From Pseudobutyrivibrio ruminis (lineage in GTDB: Bacteria; Bacillota; Clostridia; Lachnospirales; Lachnospiraceae): a stretch of DNA of 42,160 nt. The notes beneath the pieces are model-generated. The model was not told where the DNA came from. It was given only the letters and a program-made list of their open reading frames with translations, and did no database searches. Positions 1-8,238 of the stretch are shown piece by piece. Position 1 is the stretch's first letter, and each line of letters opens with the position of its first letter. The stretch is taken from positions 1-42,160 of the forward strand of contig SVER01000030.1 in NCBI GenBank assembly GCA_015057315.1, given 5' to 3'. The position numbers and the translations under genes were made by a program.

Positions 1-72
1 ACTTGAACCCACACGACTGCAATAGCCACAAGATCCTTAGTCTTGCTCGTCTGCCAGTTCCGACACTTCCGC
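1..72 (-). tRNA. tRNA-Leu(AAG), 3' end cut by window edge
   Basis: The minus strand folds as a class II tRNA: acceptor GCGGAAG, a D arm with AACTGGCAGAC, an anticodon stem CAAGA/TCTTG holding loop CTAAGGA (anticodon AAG, Leu CUU), a long variable arm, and the start of the T arm with GGTTCAAGT. The 5' end is at 72; the 3' acceptor strand lies outside the window. A consensus promoter sits just upstream. Confidence 0.9.
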
Positions 73-112
73 ATGTCCTTCGCTAATTAATATCTCTCGC
101 GACGACTCATTT

Positions 113-141
113 ATAATAGCTCCCAAAGCCCATTTCGTCAA
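113..141 (-). promoter_or_regulatory. Promoter of tRNA-Leu(AAG)
   Basis: On the minus strand, TTGACG (136-141) and TATTAT (113-118) are separated by 17 bp, about 40 bp upstream of the tRNA 5' end. This is a good sigma-A match. Confidence 0.75.
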
Positions 142-217
142 CACTTTTTTGAAAATTAAAGTGTCGAATTTTTAAACACCATATCTGAATATTCTGACAC
201 ATTCCTTTTCATGTCCT

Positions 218-1075
218 TTATTCTACCCCATGCTCTAGTAAATACTGGTGCCATGGCTCGTAGCAAGCACCCTTCAAATGTACACCATCTCCTGTGGTCT
301 CAGCCCTAAGATTTCCATTTTCATCATCAACAGCTTCATTAATATCTAGATAAAAAACTGTACGATTATCAGCCAGGCCTTTTATAGCTTCGTTTCTAAT
401 ATTGATATTTGTATTATTATATAGTTCATCAGTGTTATTCTTTTCTTCTGACACATGCATAATGCTGTTAATAAAAATAGTTGCATCCGGCTGAAGATAT
501 TTTAACCCCTCAATTACCTGAGCGTATACATTACGAAAACGCTCCTCATCACCAGTTCCCAGTTCATTAATGCCAACCATTAGATAGATTTTTTTGAAGT
601 GCTTTCCCTCTAGTGCCTTGGCAATAGACATTTCTGTACCATCTTCTGCCTCTATCCACTCCTTGTTTCTAATATCAAAAATGGTAAGAGATTTTTGGGC
701 AAAAAATGTAGCCCTTGAATCTATTGCTACGCAGTACTGGGATAAACCAACCATTCTAGAATCGCCAATAAATAAAGCATCATCAAAATATGAATCATCT
801 ACAGTTTTGAATTCTTTTATCTCTCTAGCTTCTTGTTGAGCCACTGTAACTGATGAGGACGCAGGCTTTTCCTCTTTATTTTCAGGTAAAGAAACCTTTG
901 TCCATGGAAAAACCCCATCTGCCATAGCCTTGAAAGGCACTGCTTCCATAGGAACCTGGGCAAGATTATTATAGTAATCCTTGTAGACAGAATTCCTTAA
1001 GCAAAATGAAGTGATTGATATACCTATGGATGTAATTGTAATTAAACTAAGTAATAAAAAACCTTTTACTTTCAT
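218..1075 (-). CDS. Membrane-anchored SGNH/GDSL-family hydrolase (acyltransferase partner)
   Basis: The 285-residue protein has one N-terminal hydrophobic anchor (about residues 5-27) and a short linker, followed by an SGNH-type fold outside the membrane. The block-I serine is in FIGDSRMVG (S106) and the C-terminal catalytic DxxH is DGVH (D263, H266). The ATG is preceded by AGGTGAT, which overlaps the stop codon of the MBOAT gene 8 nt upstream, so the two are probably translationally coupled. MBOAT plus SGNH pairs (AlgI/AlgX, PatA/PatB types) O-acetylate cell-surface polymers; that this pair does so is inferred from family and context. The acceptor polymer cannot be read from the sequence. 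Confidence 0.82.
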   Translation of the reverse strand: MKVKGFLLLSLITITSIGISITSFCLRNSVYKDYYNNLAQVPMEAVPFKAMADGVFPWTKVSLPENKEEKPASSSVTVAQQEAREIKEFKTVDDSYFDDALFIGDSRMVGLSQYCVAIDSRATFFAQKSLTIFDIRNKEWIEAEDGTEMSIAKALEGKHFKKIYLMVGINELGTGDEERFRNVYAQVIEGLKYLQPDATIFINSIMHVSEEKNNTDELYNNTNINIRNEAIKGLADNRTVFYLDINEAVDDENGNLRAETTGDGVHLKGACYEPWHQYLLEHGVE

Positions 1076-1083
1076 AACATCAC

Positions 1084-2448
1084 CTAAAATCTAAGATACA
1101 TAAATGGGTTGCCAGCCGAATTTGACAAGCTAAAAATACTAATAAAAAACATAACAAAAATACAAAGAACAACTAATATATTATCCTTGTACTTTTTATA
1201 AAATCCAGTTAAAGCAGGTATCGTAAATACGATACCAAGTAATAAATACAGCCAGTAATCTGACAAATAGTAATATATATCATTTTTATTTACTGCAACC
1301 GAAACATCAATTACAGGAAACATTCTAAGCAAATATACACGTAAGCTTGTCAAAGAATGTATTGCAAAAACAACCCATGTAATCGGTATAATAACAAGTA
1401 CATTGATGTGACCTATTATAGCTAAAAGCTTAGGGCTACGGCTAAGAACAAACTTTTCAAAAATGATAATGATACAAATAGACATAGACCAAACAAAAAA
1501 GTTAGCTGTATAGCCGTGCCAAATTCCTGTAAGAAGCCAAACTATAAAAATATTAATAGCTGTGCGTCCCTTTCCTTTTCTGCTGCCACCTAGCGGGAAA
1601 TAAACATAATCCTTAAACCACTCCCCCAGGGTGCTATGCCACCTCCTGTAGAATTCTGAAATAGATGAAGACAAATATGGCTGATTAAAGTTTCTGATAA
1701 ATGGGAACCCAAGCATCACACCAATTCCTGCTGCCATTAAAGAATATCCCCAAAAATCAAAATACAAATTTAACGAATAGGCATAGGCGCCAAGCCATGC
1801 AAGTGTTGTGGAAATACTCTCATATCCAATAACCTTAATATCACTCCACAAAACAGCCAAATGGTCTGCTATGATTGCTTTCATAAATAGACCGCAAGCC
1901 ATTAGCTTAAGCCCCTCTTCAATCTGAGTTAAGATTTTGAATAATCGCTCCTTCTTAGCCCCCTCTGCCTTAAGCCACATAGGATTATTCTCCACATAGC
2001 TGAATCTGGCAATAGGACCAGAGATAATCTGAGGAAACATAAGGAAATAATCCGTCGCTTTAATAAAGCTGACCTCTTCTATCTTGCCCCTATATAAATC
2101 CACCTGATATGAAATCATTTTGAAGATATAGTAGCTTAGGCCGAGTGGAATGATTAAAGATAAACCTGCCAGCTTGGAAAACTTAAAAAGTCCAAGCACT
2201 GACACATTAAACACCACAATAACAGCAAGTGCAGCCTTAGAAGTAGTCCTTTTTATCAGCTTTGCGAATAATAAATTAATAGCTGTCATAGCTACAAGCA
2301 CTAAAATAAGCCTTGGCTCATTAAGATAATAAAAGCCAAGGCTGCCTAGCAACAAAGCCCACTTCCTAAGTGAAGCAGGCATAATATAATATATAATTAA
2401 AAAGATTGGAAGCAATCTAAAAATAAAATTCAAATCAGAAAAGGTCAT
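1084..2448 (-). CDS. MBOAT family O-acyltransferase (AlgI/DltB-like)
   Basis: A 454-residue polytopic membrane protein with about ten hydrophobic segments. It has the MBOAT signatures FYRRWHSTLGEWFKDYVYFP and, further on, LLTGIWHG with the expected catalytic histidine. Family members pass acyl groups across the membrane to a partner that modifies surface polysaccharide; the SGNH gene that follows is the probable partner. AGGGAGA precedes the ATG. The 80-bp gap to the esterase upstream contains a possible weak promoter (TTATTG, 18 bp, TATAAC), so this pair may be transcribed on its own as well as by read-through. Confidence 0.92.
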   Translation of the reverse strand: MTFSDLNFIFRLLPIFLIIYYIMPASLRKWALLLGSLGFYYLNEPRLILVLVAMTAINLLFAKLIKRTTSKAALAVIVVFNVSVLGLFKFSKLAGLSLIIPLGLSYYIFKMISYQVDLYRGKIEEVSFIKATDYFLMFPQIISGPIARFSYVENNPMWLKAEGAKKERLFKILTQIEEGLKLMACGLFMKAIIADHLAVLWSDIKVIGYESISTTLAWLGAYAYSLNLYFDFWGYSLMAAGIGVMLGFPFIRNFNQPYLSSSISEFYRRWHSTLGEWFKDYVYFPLGGSRKGKGRTAINIFIVWLLTGIWHGYTANFFVWSMSICIIIIFEKFVLSRSPKLLAIIGHINVLVIIPITWVVFAIHSLTSLRVYLLRMFPVIDVSVAVNKNDIYYYLSDYWLYLLLGIVFTIPALTGFYKKYKDNILVVLCIFVMFFISIFSLSNSAGNPFMYLRF

Positions 2449-2528
2449 CGGTATTCTCCCTAGTTATAAAATCCAATATCAGTATACAATAACCTTTTCA
2501 CTTTTTCTCTAAATATTTGTAAATATAT

Positions 2529-4346
2529 CTAGTTTTCTTTAATGCTGTTTTGATATTTATCAATCACCTGATAAAGCTGGTGGTTTGGATCATCTATCAT
2601 TTTGATAGTAGTATCAAGCTGTAATAACTTATCCTGTCCTTCTGCACGCATCTGCCACTTAGGCAATCCCTCTCCATTAGGGTCTCCTGTCTTGGCAAAA
2701 TTAACCCAGTACTGCTGCATAATATCTGATAGCTTATAATCCTCGTCACTATAAAGTCCTGGATGACGCCAGAGATTGCCATAAGCATAAGGTAGCTCTC
2801 CTGCATGATAATTAGAAAGACTGTCATTTACCTTTGTAAAATAGTATTCATAGGCAGGCTTGACTTGGTTAACCATATAGTTATTCCATAGATAGTGTGA
2901 ATAGCTGAACCATATTGCAGAATATGCTTCATTCAAAGCACCCTTAGCATCTCCCAGTGGATCCACAATGAAATGCTGGTCGCGCTGGGGCGAATTGGCA
3001 GGTACAACCTTTGCCATTTCCCCAGCATAGTCACCTAAATCCTCTGCAAGAAGCTCCTCATAATTATCCGCTGTTGCCTTTATACCAAGATTAAAGGCGT
3101 CTGCTTCCTTGGCATTAAAGCCATTTAACAGTGCCTTTTCATGGTTTTTGCCCTTTTCATAAGTAAGATAAGGCTGCTCTACTATGGCATATCCATCTAC
3201 TGTCATAGCTGACTGGTCGGTAGCTGTTTGCACAAGCTTTTCAGCTGGAATATCTCTTAGCTCCTGGGATGAAGTAACACCGAACTCTTCCCTGACTTTA
3301 TCCCCCTGCACTGTAGCCTCATTATAGTCTCTAAATGTATGAAATGGCTTGTATGCAAGGATTCCGCTAGATTCTGCAATTGCATAATTAAACATGCCTT
3401 CTGTAAGGGGCGATACACATATTGCATTTACACTTGAGGAACCTGCTGATTCCCCGGCAATGGTAATCTGATTAGGGTCGCCTCCAAATGCAGCTATATT
3501 TTCCCTCACCCAATTAAGGGCTGCTATCTGATCAAGTAAGCCATAGTTTCCAGTAGTTCCATTAGGTGATTCTTCCTTTAAGTCATCAGCAGCGTAATAA
3601 CCAAATACGCCCAAGCGATATGCAAAGTTTACAACGATAACACCTCTTTTTGCTAGATTCTCACCACGATATTCTGTATAAGATGACTGGCCTGTAGTAA
3701 GACTGCCACCATGAATATAAAAGATTACAGGAAGTGGCTCGTCTCCCATTGCCTCTGGGGCGAAAACGTTCAGATAAAGGCAATCCTCGCTCATCGGCTC
3801 AAGATATTCATCACTAAGCTTTACCTGATAATCATGCCAGCCAAGGATATGGGACAGGCTGTCATACAATGTATTGCTTCTAGGCTGCATTGCCATTGGG
3901 CCGAAGGCATCACAGGCTCTAACCCCGTCCCAGGCTTCAGGAGACTGTGGTTCTTTAAATCTAAGTTCTCCCACTGGAGGCTTGGCGTATGGAATACCTG
4001 CATATACCTTTACAGAATGATTGGCATTGTACACACCTGTCAAATCTCCCTGTGTGACATGTACTACCTCTGTCACATCAGGATTCTTGTTATCCACTGC
4101 TGGAACATTCTTGTAGGGTGGGCTGGTCATAAGATAATTAATACAAAGAATTCCTATAAAGGCTCCCCCAATAATTAATTGGGTTCTAAGATTTAGCTGG
4201 TCCTTTTTAATAAGACTGATTCTTGTTAGGATTGCTGCCACTGCTGCAAGTACCCCAATAACCCACCCTAAAATAATATTTTTGGATAGTTCTAGAATGA
4301 TTAAATATATGATTGTCAAAAGAATTATTAAACCTGTAAACAACAT
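2529..4346 (-). CDS. Type-B carboxylesterase with N-terminal membrane anchor
   Basis: Alpha/beta-hydrolase of the carboxylesterase type-B (para-nitrobenzyl esterase) family. Visible signatures are EDCLYLNVFAP, the nucleophile elbow GESAGSS, and the histidine region HAGELPYAYGN. The ATG at 4346 is chosen because AAGGAG lies 5 nt upstream; a longer reading frame adds nine residues but would put that Shine-Dalgarno inside the gene. The first about 90 residues form two to three hydrophobic segments, unusual for this family, which is normally soluble or has a signal peptide. The catalytic domain is thus probably tethered to the membrane. Substrate is not readable; de-esterification of plant or surface polymers is a guess from nearby genes. 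Confidence 0.88.
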   Translation of the reverse strand: MLFTGLIILLTIIYLIILELSKNIILGWVIGVLAAVAAILTRISLIKKDQLNLRTQLIIGGAFIGILCINYLMTSPPYKNVPAVDNKNPDVTEVVHVTQGDLTGVYNANHSVKVYAGIPYAKPPVGELRFKEPQSPEAWDGVRACDAFGPMAMQPRSNTLYDSLSHILGWHDYQVKLSDEYLEPMSEDCLYLNVFAPEAMGDEPLPVIFYIHGGSLTTGQSSYTEYRGENLAKRGVIVVNFAYRLGVFGYYAADDLKEESPNGTTGNYGLLDQIAALNWVRENIAAFGGDPNQITIAGESAGSSSVNAICVSPLTEGMFNYAIAESSGILAYKPFHTFRDYNEATVQGDKVREEFGVTSSQELRDIPAEKLVQTATDQSAMTVDGYAIVEQPYLTYEKGKNHEKALLNGFNAKEADAFNLGIKATADNYEELLAEDLGDYAGEMAKVVPANSPQRDQHFIVDPLGDAKGALNEAYSAIWFSYSHYLWNNYMVNQVKPAYEYYFTKVNDSLSNYHAGELPYAYGNLWRHPGLYSDEDYKLSDIMQQYWVNFAKTGDPNGEGLPKWQMRAEGQDKLLQLDTTIKMIDDPNHQLYQVIDKYQNSIKEN

Positions 4347-4461
4347 AAAAGCTCCTTTATTAATTCTACACAATTAGATTTTATACAATTTATTATAAAT
4401 AGATTTTTGTTTTCTGGCAAGCAATTTTATTTCAGTGCAGCCTGAACAACTGCAACAATGT

Positions 4462-4484
4462 AGCACCCTTTTGGGTGCTTTTTG
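4462..4484 (+). terminator. Intrinsic terminator, plus strand
   Basis: Stem AGCACCC/GGGTGCT with a TTTT loop, followed by TTTTTG on the plus strand. No plus-strand gene is seen upstream (4347-4461 is the 5' flank of the minus-strand esterase), so it may end an unrecognised short RNA or stop antisense transcription. Confidence 0.6.
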
Positions 4485-4576
4485 TTTGTCAACACTTTTC
4501 ATAGTGTAAATTTTCACAAAACATCTTGTCGAACATTGAAATATCTGACAAAAATATTTTTAATCACCAAATTGAC

Positions 4577-4604
4577 TTGCAATTTAATATCAAGGGGCTA
4601 TAAT
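4577..4604 (+). promoter_or_regulatory. Plus-strand promoter with no ORF downstream
   Basis: TTGCAA (4577-4582), a 16-bp spacer and a perfect TATAAT (4599-4604) point rightwards into a region with no plus-strand coding sequence. An alternative -35, TTGACT (4572), has a 21-bp spacer. The predicted start is near 4611. Confidence 0.55.
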
Positions 4605-4610
4605 AGACTT

Positions 4611-4845
4611 ATCAAATGACAGATAAATAAATTTTTTGAAAGGGAGGTACGGTTCACCAGAGAATTAAGTTAGTAATTATTCAAAATCTAGGAATTGGAG
4701 GTATAGTCCACCAGAGAATTGAATGTAACACGCGACATTGTAACTGATAAAAATAGATAGATTGAGAGGTATAGTCCATTGGGATCGATAATTAGGGGCG
4801 GCACCAGTTAGGAATCGGTTGATTTCGAATTGGTGTCGCCCGTTT
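4611..4845 (+). ncRNA. Candidate structured ncRNA with three hairpin repeats
   Basis: No credible ORF lies on the plus strand here, yet a promoter precedes the stretch. It holds three imperfect repeats starting at 4643, 4697 and 4765, of the form GGAGGTATAGTCCACC. Each can fold into a short hairpin with an internal A-A mismatch and a loop TATAGT or TACGGT. Base pairs change in a compensating way in the third copy (A-U and G-U in place of G-C). A long hairpin (4796-4809 with 4828-4841) closes the region, but the U-tract after it is weak. I do not recognise an Rfam family. The end would stop just before the antisense of tRNA-Leu. Confidence 0.45.
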
Positions 4846-4848
4846 GTA

Positions 4849-4932
4849 TGCAGAAGATGGGACTTGAACCCACACGATATTGCTACCACAGGCACCTGAA
4901 GCCTGCGCGTCTGCCAATTCCGCCACTTCTGC
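4849..4932 (-). tRNA. tRNA-Leu(CAG)
   Basis: Complete class II tRNA on the minus strand. The acceptor is GCAGAAG/CTTCTGC with discriminator A, followed by a D arm with AATTGGCAGAC and anticodon stem CAGGC/GCCTG around TTCAGGT (anticodon CAG). A long variable arm and GTGGGTTCAAGTCCCAT complete it. The CCA tail is not encoded. It is 84 nt, normal for leucine. Confidence 0.95.
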
Positions 4933-4943
4933 GAACATTTAGT

Positions 4944-4972
4944 ATTCTATAGAATTTCCGCCTCTAAGTCAA
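4944..4972 (-). promoter_or_regulatory. Promoter of tRNA-Leu(CAG)
   Basis: Minus strand TTGACT (4967-4972), 17-bp spacer, TAGAAT (4944-4949), immediately upstream of the tRNA and just after the dtd stop codon. Confidence 0.75.
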
Positions 4973-4990
4973 GGCTTTAGAAGGTGAAAA

Positions 4991-5437
4991 TCAACAAATA
5001 TCATCAGAATCTAATATGATTGTAAATGGCCCATCATTTAAAAGAGAAACCTTCATATCTGCACCGAACTCTCCCGTCTCAACATGAAACTGTTCACTGC
5101 ACTTTGAGATAATATATTCATACATTTCATTTGCCATATCAGGGGCGCCTGCCTCTATAAATGATGGGCGATAGCCCTTCTTGCAATTTGCGTACAAGGT
5201 AAACTGAGAAATCAAAAGCAGCTCTCCTCCTACATCTGTAAGAGACAGATTGATTTTGTCATTCTCATCATCGAATATGCGAAGCCCCAAAAGCTTCTTA
5301 ACCATCTTATCAGCAATTTCTTTGGTGTCACTGTCAGATACACCTATCAACACCAAAAAGCCCTTGCCAATCTTACCTATAACATTACCATCTACTGCTA
5401 CTGATGCCTCAGTTACTCTTTGTACTACAAATCTCAT
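4991..5437 (-). CDS. dtd: D-aminoacyl-tRNA deacylase
   Basis: The 148-residue length is typical of bacterial DTD. The two active-site signatures are present: SQFTLYA in the middle and NDGPFTI near the C-terminus. The enzyme hydrolyses D-amino acids from mischarged tRNAs in the cytosol. AGAGGA precedes the ATG, 22 nt after the GH27 stop, so the two are probably co-transcribed. The tRNA-Leu gene directly downstream has its own promoter. Confidence 0.96.
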   Translation of the reverse strand: MRFVVQRVTEASVAVDGNVIGKIGKGFLVLIGVSDSDTKEIADKMVKKLLGLRIFDDENDKINLSLTDVGGELLLISQFTLYANCKKGYRPSFIEAGAPDMANEMYEYIISKCSEQFHVETGEFGADMKVSLLNDGPFTIILDSDDIC

Positions 5438-5459
5438 AAATATATCCTCTCTTTATCCC

Positions 5460-6758
5460 TTAATTAGCTAGTGCACATACTCCGTGAGGTTTAATTACTG
5501 TATCACTATTATTTGATAACGATACTGTTTCCCCAGTCCATATATCAATCCATTCTATGCCTTCGATACTAAATTCTGCTGCATCCACTTCCTTAAGATA
5601 ATCCTTTAGATAAATATCTTCCTCAGAAAGATTAAACACAGCAAGCCCCTTCTTACCCTTAAGCTTATCCTCTGTCACCCAAATAGCATGGTTATCATCC
5701 CTTGCCACCTGGCGAGCCTTAAATCCATCTTCCATAAATGAAAGCAAGGTCTTGTTTGTGAGCAATCCCATATCCTCATCTGAAAGCTTGGTAAGCTCAG
5801 CTCCTATCATAAGTGGGGAACGGAACATACACCAAAGGGTCATCATAGTGCGTGCCTCATCCATGGTGAAATTAGAATGACGCTCATCATTAAAGCCTGC
5901 TCCTACCATTCCTATTGGCAGCATATCACAATCAGGGAAGCACCCAGCTTTCACATGATCCTGCCACATTTCACAGCGCCAGAACATATTCTTAAGTAAT
6001 TCCCATTTATCCCAGAAATCGTCAGTAATACGCCACATATTAGCATTGTCACAATAATGGAATGCCTTATCAATATGGGCAGGTCCTGGTGATAAGCTAA
6101 GAACGATTTTGCGACCTGATTTCATTATAGCCTCATGAAGCATCCTGGTCTCATGCCAACCACTGAAATTTTCATCCCTGTACATCCATGAATCGCAGAT
6201 GTCATCACACTTAATAAAATCTACGCCCCAGTCGGAATACATGCTAATCAGGGAATCGTAGTAAGCCTGGCCTTCCTTACAATCCCTGACACCATACATA
6301 TCAGGATTCCAACCGCATATGCTAGATGGGTCTGCTATATCTGCTGCAGTAACATCTGTGCCATATACAGGCAGGTGGCGCTCTGCTGCAACACGTGGAA
6401 TGCCTCGCATTATGTGGATACCAAACTTAAGACCTAAGCCATGACAATAGTCTGCAAGAGGCTTAAAGCCAGCCCCGCCTTTTGATGATGGAAAGCGATT
6501 AGGGCTTGGTATGAATCTTCCGTATTCATCAATCTCATCATCACCGAATGGAATGTATTGATATTTATCACGCTTGGTAGCAGCATCATTAGAATACCAC
6601 TCAATATCAACTACTATATATTCATAGCCGTAAGCCTTTAAATGCTTTGCCATAAAATCTGCGTTAGCCTTAACCTGCTCCTCAGTTACAGCAGTGTCAT
6701 AATAATCGTAGCTGTTCCACCCCATAGGTGGAGTGATTGCAAAATCATTTTTAGTCAT
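5460..6758 (-). CDS. GH27 alpha-galactosidase, cytosolic
   Basis: The N-terminus TPPMGWNSYD is the GH27 hallmark, followed by the TIM-barrel. The nucleophile aspartate is in FIKCDD and the acid/base in WRITDDFWDKW. A short C-terminal beta domain ends it at about 432 residues. No signal peptide is seen, so it should act on oligosaccharides after uptake. The ATG at 6758 is preferred because GGGGGAT lies 6-7 nt upstream; a TTG five codons earlier is the alternative. It lies 20 nt after cbiL and just ahead of dtd. An alpha-N-acetylgalactosaminidase or related specificity cannot be excluded. Confidence 0.88.
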   Translation of the reverse strand: MTKNDFAITPPMGWNSYDYYDTAVTEEQVKANADFMAKHLKAYGYEYIVVDIEWYSNDAATKRDKYQYIPFGDDEIDEYGRFIPSPNRFPSSKGGAGFKPLADYCHGLGLKFGIHIMRGIPRVAAERHLPVYGTDVTAADIADPSSICGWNPDMYGVRDCKEGQAYYDSLISMYSDWGVDFIKCDDICDSWMYRDENFSGWHETRMLHEAIMKSGRKIVLSLSPGPAHIDKAFHYCDNANMWRITDDFWDKWELLKNMFWRCEMWQDHVKAGCFPDCDMLPIGMVGAGFNDERHSNFTMDEARTMMTLWCMFRSPLMIGAELTKLSDEDMGLLTNKTLLSFMEDGFKARQVARDDNHAIWVTEDKLKGKKGLAVFNLSEEDIYLKDYLKEVDAAEFSIEGIEWIDIWTGETVSLSNNSDTVIKPHGVCALAN

Positions 6759-6778
6759 TACATTATCCCCCAATGTAT

Positions 6779-7474
6779 TTATTTTTCCTTGATGATAATT
6801 GTCATCATGTATTTAGAATCCTCTGGAATAGTCATTGCACTATTGTAGATTTGCTCTGTCTCCATTCCACAATCCACTACCGCATATACGATAATTCTAC
6901 CAGCCTCTTCAAGTGGTATCAACCTTTCTTTTATAGAAGAAATATTCCTGCCACTTTTCATTATAATCTTAGTTCCAGAAAGCTTTAGCTCCTCATCTAA
7001 GTTCCCTTGACCTGATATAATATGGATATTCTCTTCACTTTCGCTAAGAAGAATGCCAGCTGATGCAGCCGAACCACAAAAAGAAGTGATTCCATTTATT
7101 ATCTCCACTTCTATTCCATCCTTTTTAGCAAGCTTCATTATATAGCCAAAGGTAGAATATACAGTAGGATCACCTATGGTAAGAAAAGCCAGGTTGTAGC
7201 CATCAAGTAAAAGCTGCTTATATTTCTCATAAAACTCCTTATGGATTGTGGCTAATCGCACTTCATCCTTTGTCATTTCAAAATCCAGACTGATTGTCTT
7301 TTTATATCGTATTTCCGGTACCACAGGAAGAGCTATCTGATAGGCTCTGCACTTATCCTTATCCGCCTTTGGAAGGCAAATAACATCAGCTTCCTTAATA
7401 GCCTTGACCGCCTTTAGGGTAAGCATCTCCGGGTCGCCTGGCCCTACTCCTATTCCAAATAATACTCCAGCCAT
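6779..7474 (-). CDS. cbiL: Precorrin-2/cobalt-factor II C20-methyltransferase
   Basis: Tetrapyrrole methylase fold with the N-terminal GIGVGPGDPEMLTLKA loop and the GDPTVYSTFGYI motif typical of CobI/CbiL. It would use SAM to methylate C20 of precorrin-2 or its cobalt form in corrin synthesis. The ATG at 7474 is chosen because GGAGG lies 7 nt upstream; ten upstream codons are in frame but unsupported. No other cobalamin gene is visible, and it is followed by GH27 and dtd, so it is displaced from its pathway. A weak promoter (TTGAAA, 18 bp, TATTCA) lies between it and repeat array A1. Confidence 0.87.
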   Translation of the reverse strand: MAGVLFGIGVGPGDPEMLTLKAVKAIKEADVICLPKADKDKCRAYQIALPVVPEIRYKKTISLDFEMTKDEVRLATIHKEFYEKYKQLLLDGYNLAFLTIGDPTVYSTFGYIMKLAKKDGIEVEIINGITSFCGSAASAGILLSESEENIHIISGQGNLDEELKLSGTKIIMKSGRNISSIKERLIPLEEAGRIIVYAVVDCGMETEQIYNSAMTIPEDSKYMMTIIIKEK

Positions 7475-7548
7475 ATTTGTCCTCCAACTATCTAATCTAC
7501 CCATTTCAGTTTGAATACCACTTAACAGGCAATGCTTTCAAGAAAATT

Positions 7549-7850
7549 TACTAGCTACAATTTAAAATTCAATATAGGTAGTAGTGTAAAATCGATTAAC
7601 TACTATCTTACATCAAAAATAAGCCCTAGGTAGTATACTTTTTCAGCCCCATTACTATCTACTGCAGCAAATCTACCACAGATAGTAATCTCATTCTGGC
7701 TCATTACTATCTATAGCTGATAATAATCCCTAGATAGTAGTTTACTCTAAAATAACTACTATCCACAACTCTCGAAATCTCCACTGGATAGTAATTTCAT
7801 TCAGACTCACTACTATCTGGTTCTAATAAATTATCCTAGGAAGTAGTTTC
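7549..7850. repeat. Array A1: 12 alternating inverted 8-mers, 52-bp period
   Basis: Twelve copies of AGATAGTA and its reverse complement TACTATCT alternate strictly. They start at 7549, 7576, 7601, 7628, 7653, 7680, 7705, 7732, 7757, 7786, 7811 and 7838, so offsets are 27 and 25 in turn (one is 29). Variation in the flanking bases is compensated within the 25-offset pairs (AGTAAT with ATTACT, AGTAGTT with AACTACT), suggesting hairpins of about 10 bp with 13-nt loops. Coding is absent. The rest of the gap (7851-7954) is AT-rich without visible structure. A second copy is at 11623-11920. Confidence 0.9.
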
Positions 7851-7954
7851 AGAATATTAGGATCATAATATCTTGCATATAAATCAAGATGATATGATAT
7901 TTCAACCACATAGATATGCAGTTTATATTATTATATTGTCTCCTGTTGATTTAT

Positions 7955-8236
7955 TTATGACTCATCTTTATATTCGCTAAGTAATATAGTAGCCTCTCTT
8001 TTCAATCTTAAAAGAACATTTCGATACTCATTGGGGATCAAGTCATTGATATCATCCAATTCACACCCCTCATAAAGTATCCTGAGTATCCTAGAATCAT
8101 TCGTTATCTTTTGTAATTTTTTTATATTAAAAGGACTAAACAATATCTGTTCACTTTTATCAATGCAAATTCTATCCTCTAAAAGTTCCTCTAAGACGTT
8201 TATAATAAATATCAAAACTTCTTTTTCATTTTTCAT
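7955..8236 (-). CDS. Small protein, probable immunity protein
   Basis: 93 residues, acidic and helical, with a YEGCELDDI segment and a mostly alpha-helical C-terminus. I do not recognise the family with certainty. The ATG at 8236 is used because GGAG lies 9 nt upstream; a TTG two codons earlier is too close to it. The start lies 2 nt from the stop of the toxin-like remnant upstream, the usual toxin-immunity arrangement. It is the last gene of the island before array A1. Confidence 0.6.
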   Translation of the reverse strand: MKNEKEVLIFIINVLEELLEDRICIDKSEQILFSPFNIKKLQKITNDSRILRILYEGCELDDINDLIPNEYRNVLLRLKREATILLSEYKDES

Positions 8237-8238
8237 AA

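Noticed and set aside
139..166. Terminator for the SGNH/MBOAT genes
   Set aside because: An 8-bp stem can form on the minus strand, but no U-tract follows, and the stem overlaps the -35 of the tRNA-Leu promoter. The real end of this transcript is not visible.
3711..4178. Plus-strand 155-codon ORF inside the carboxylesterase
   Set aside because: Antisense to conserved esterase codons; no initiation signals.
4677..4895. Minus-strand 72-codon ORF
   Set aside because: It overlaps tRNA-Leu and the hairpin region, lacks a ribosome site and has no protein-like features.
7549..7850. Array A1/A2 as CRISPR arrays
   Set aside because: The repeats are only 8-10 bp and alternate in orientation, the spacers between copies at the two loci are similar rather than unique, and no cas gene is present.
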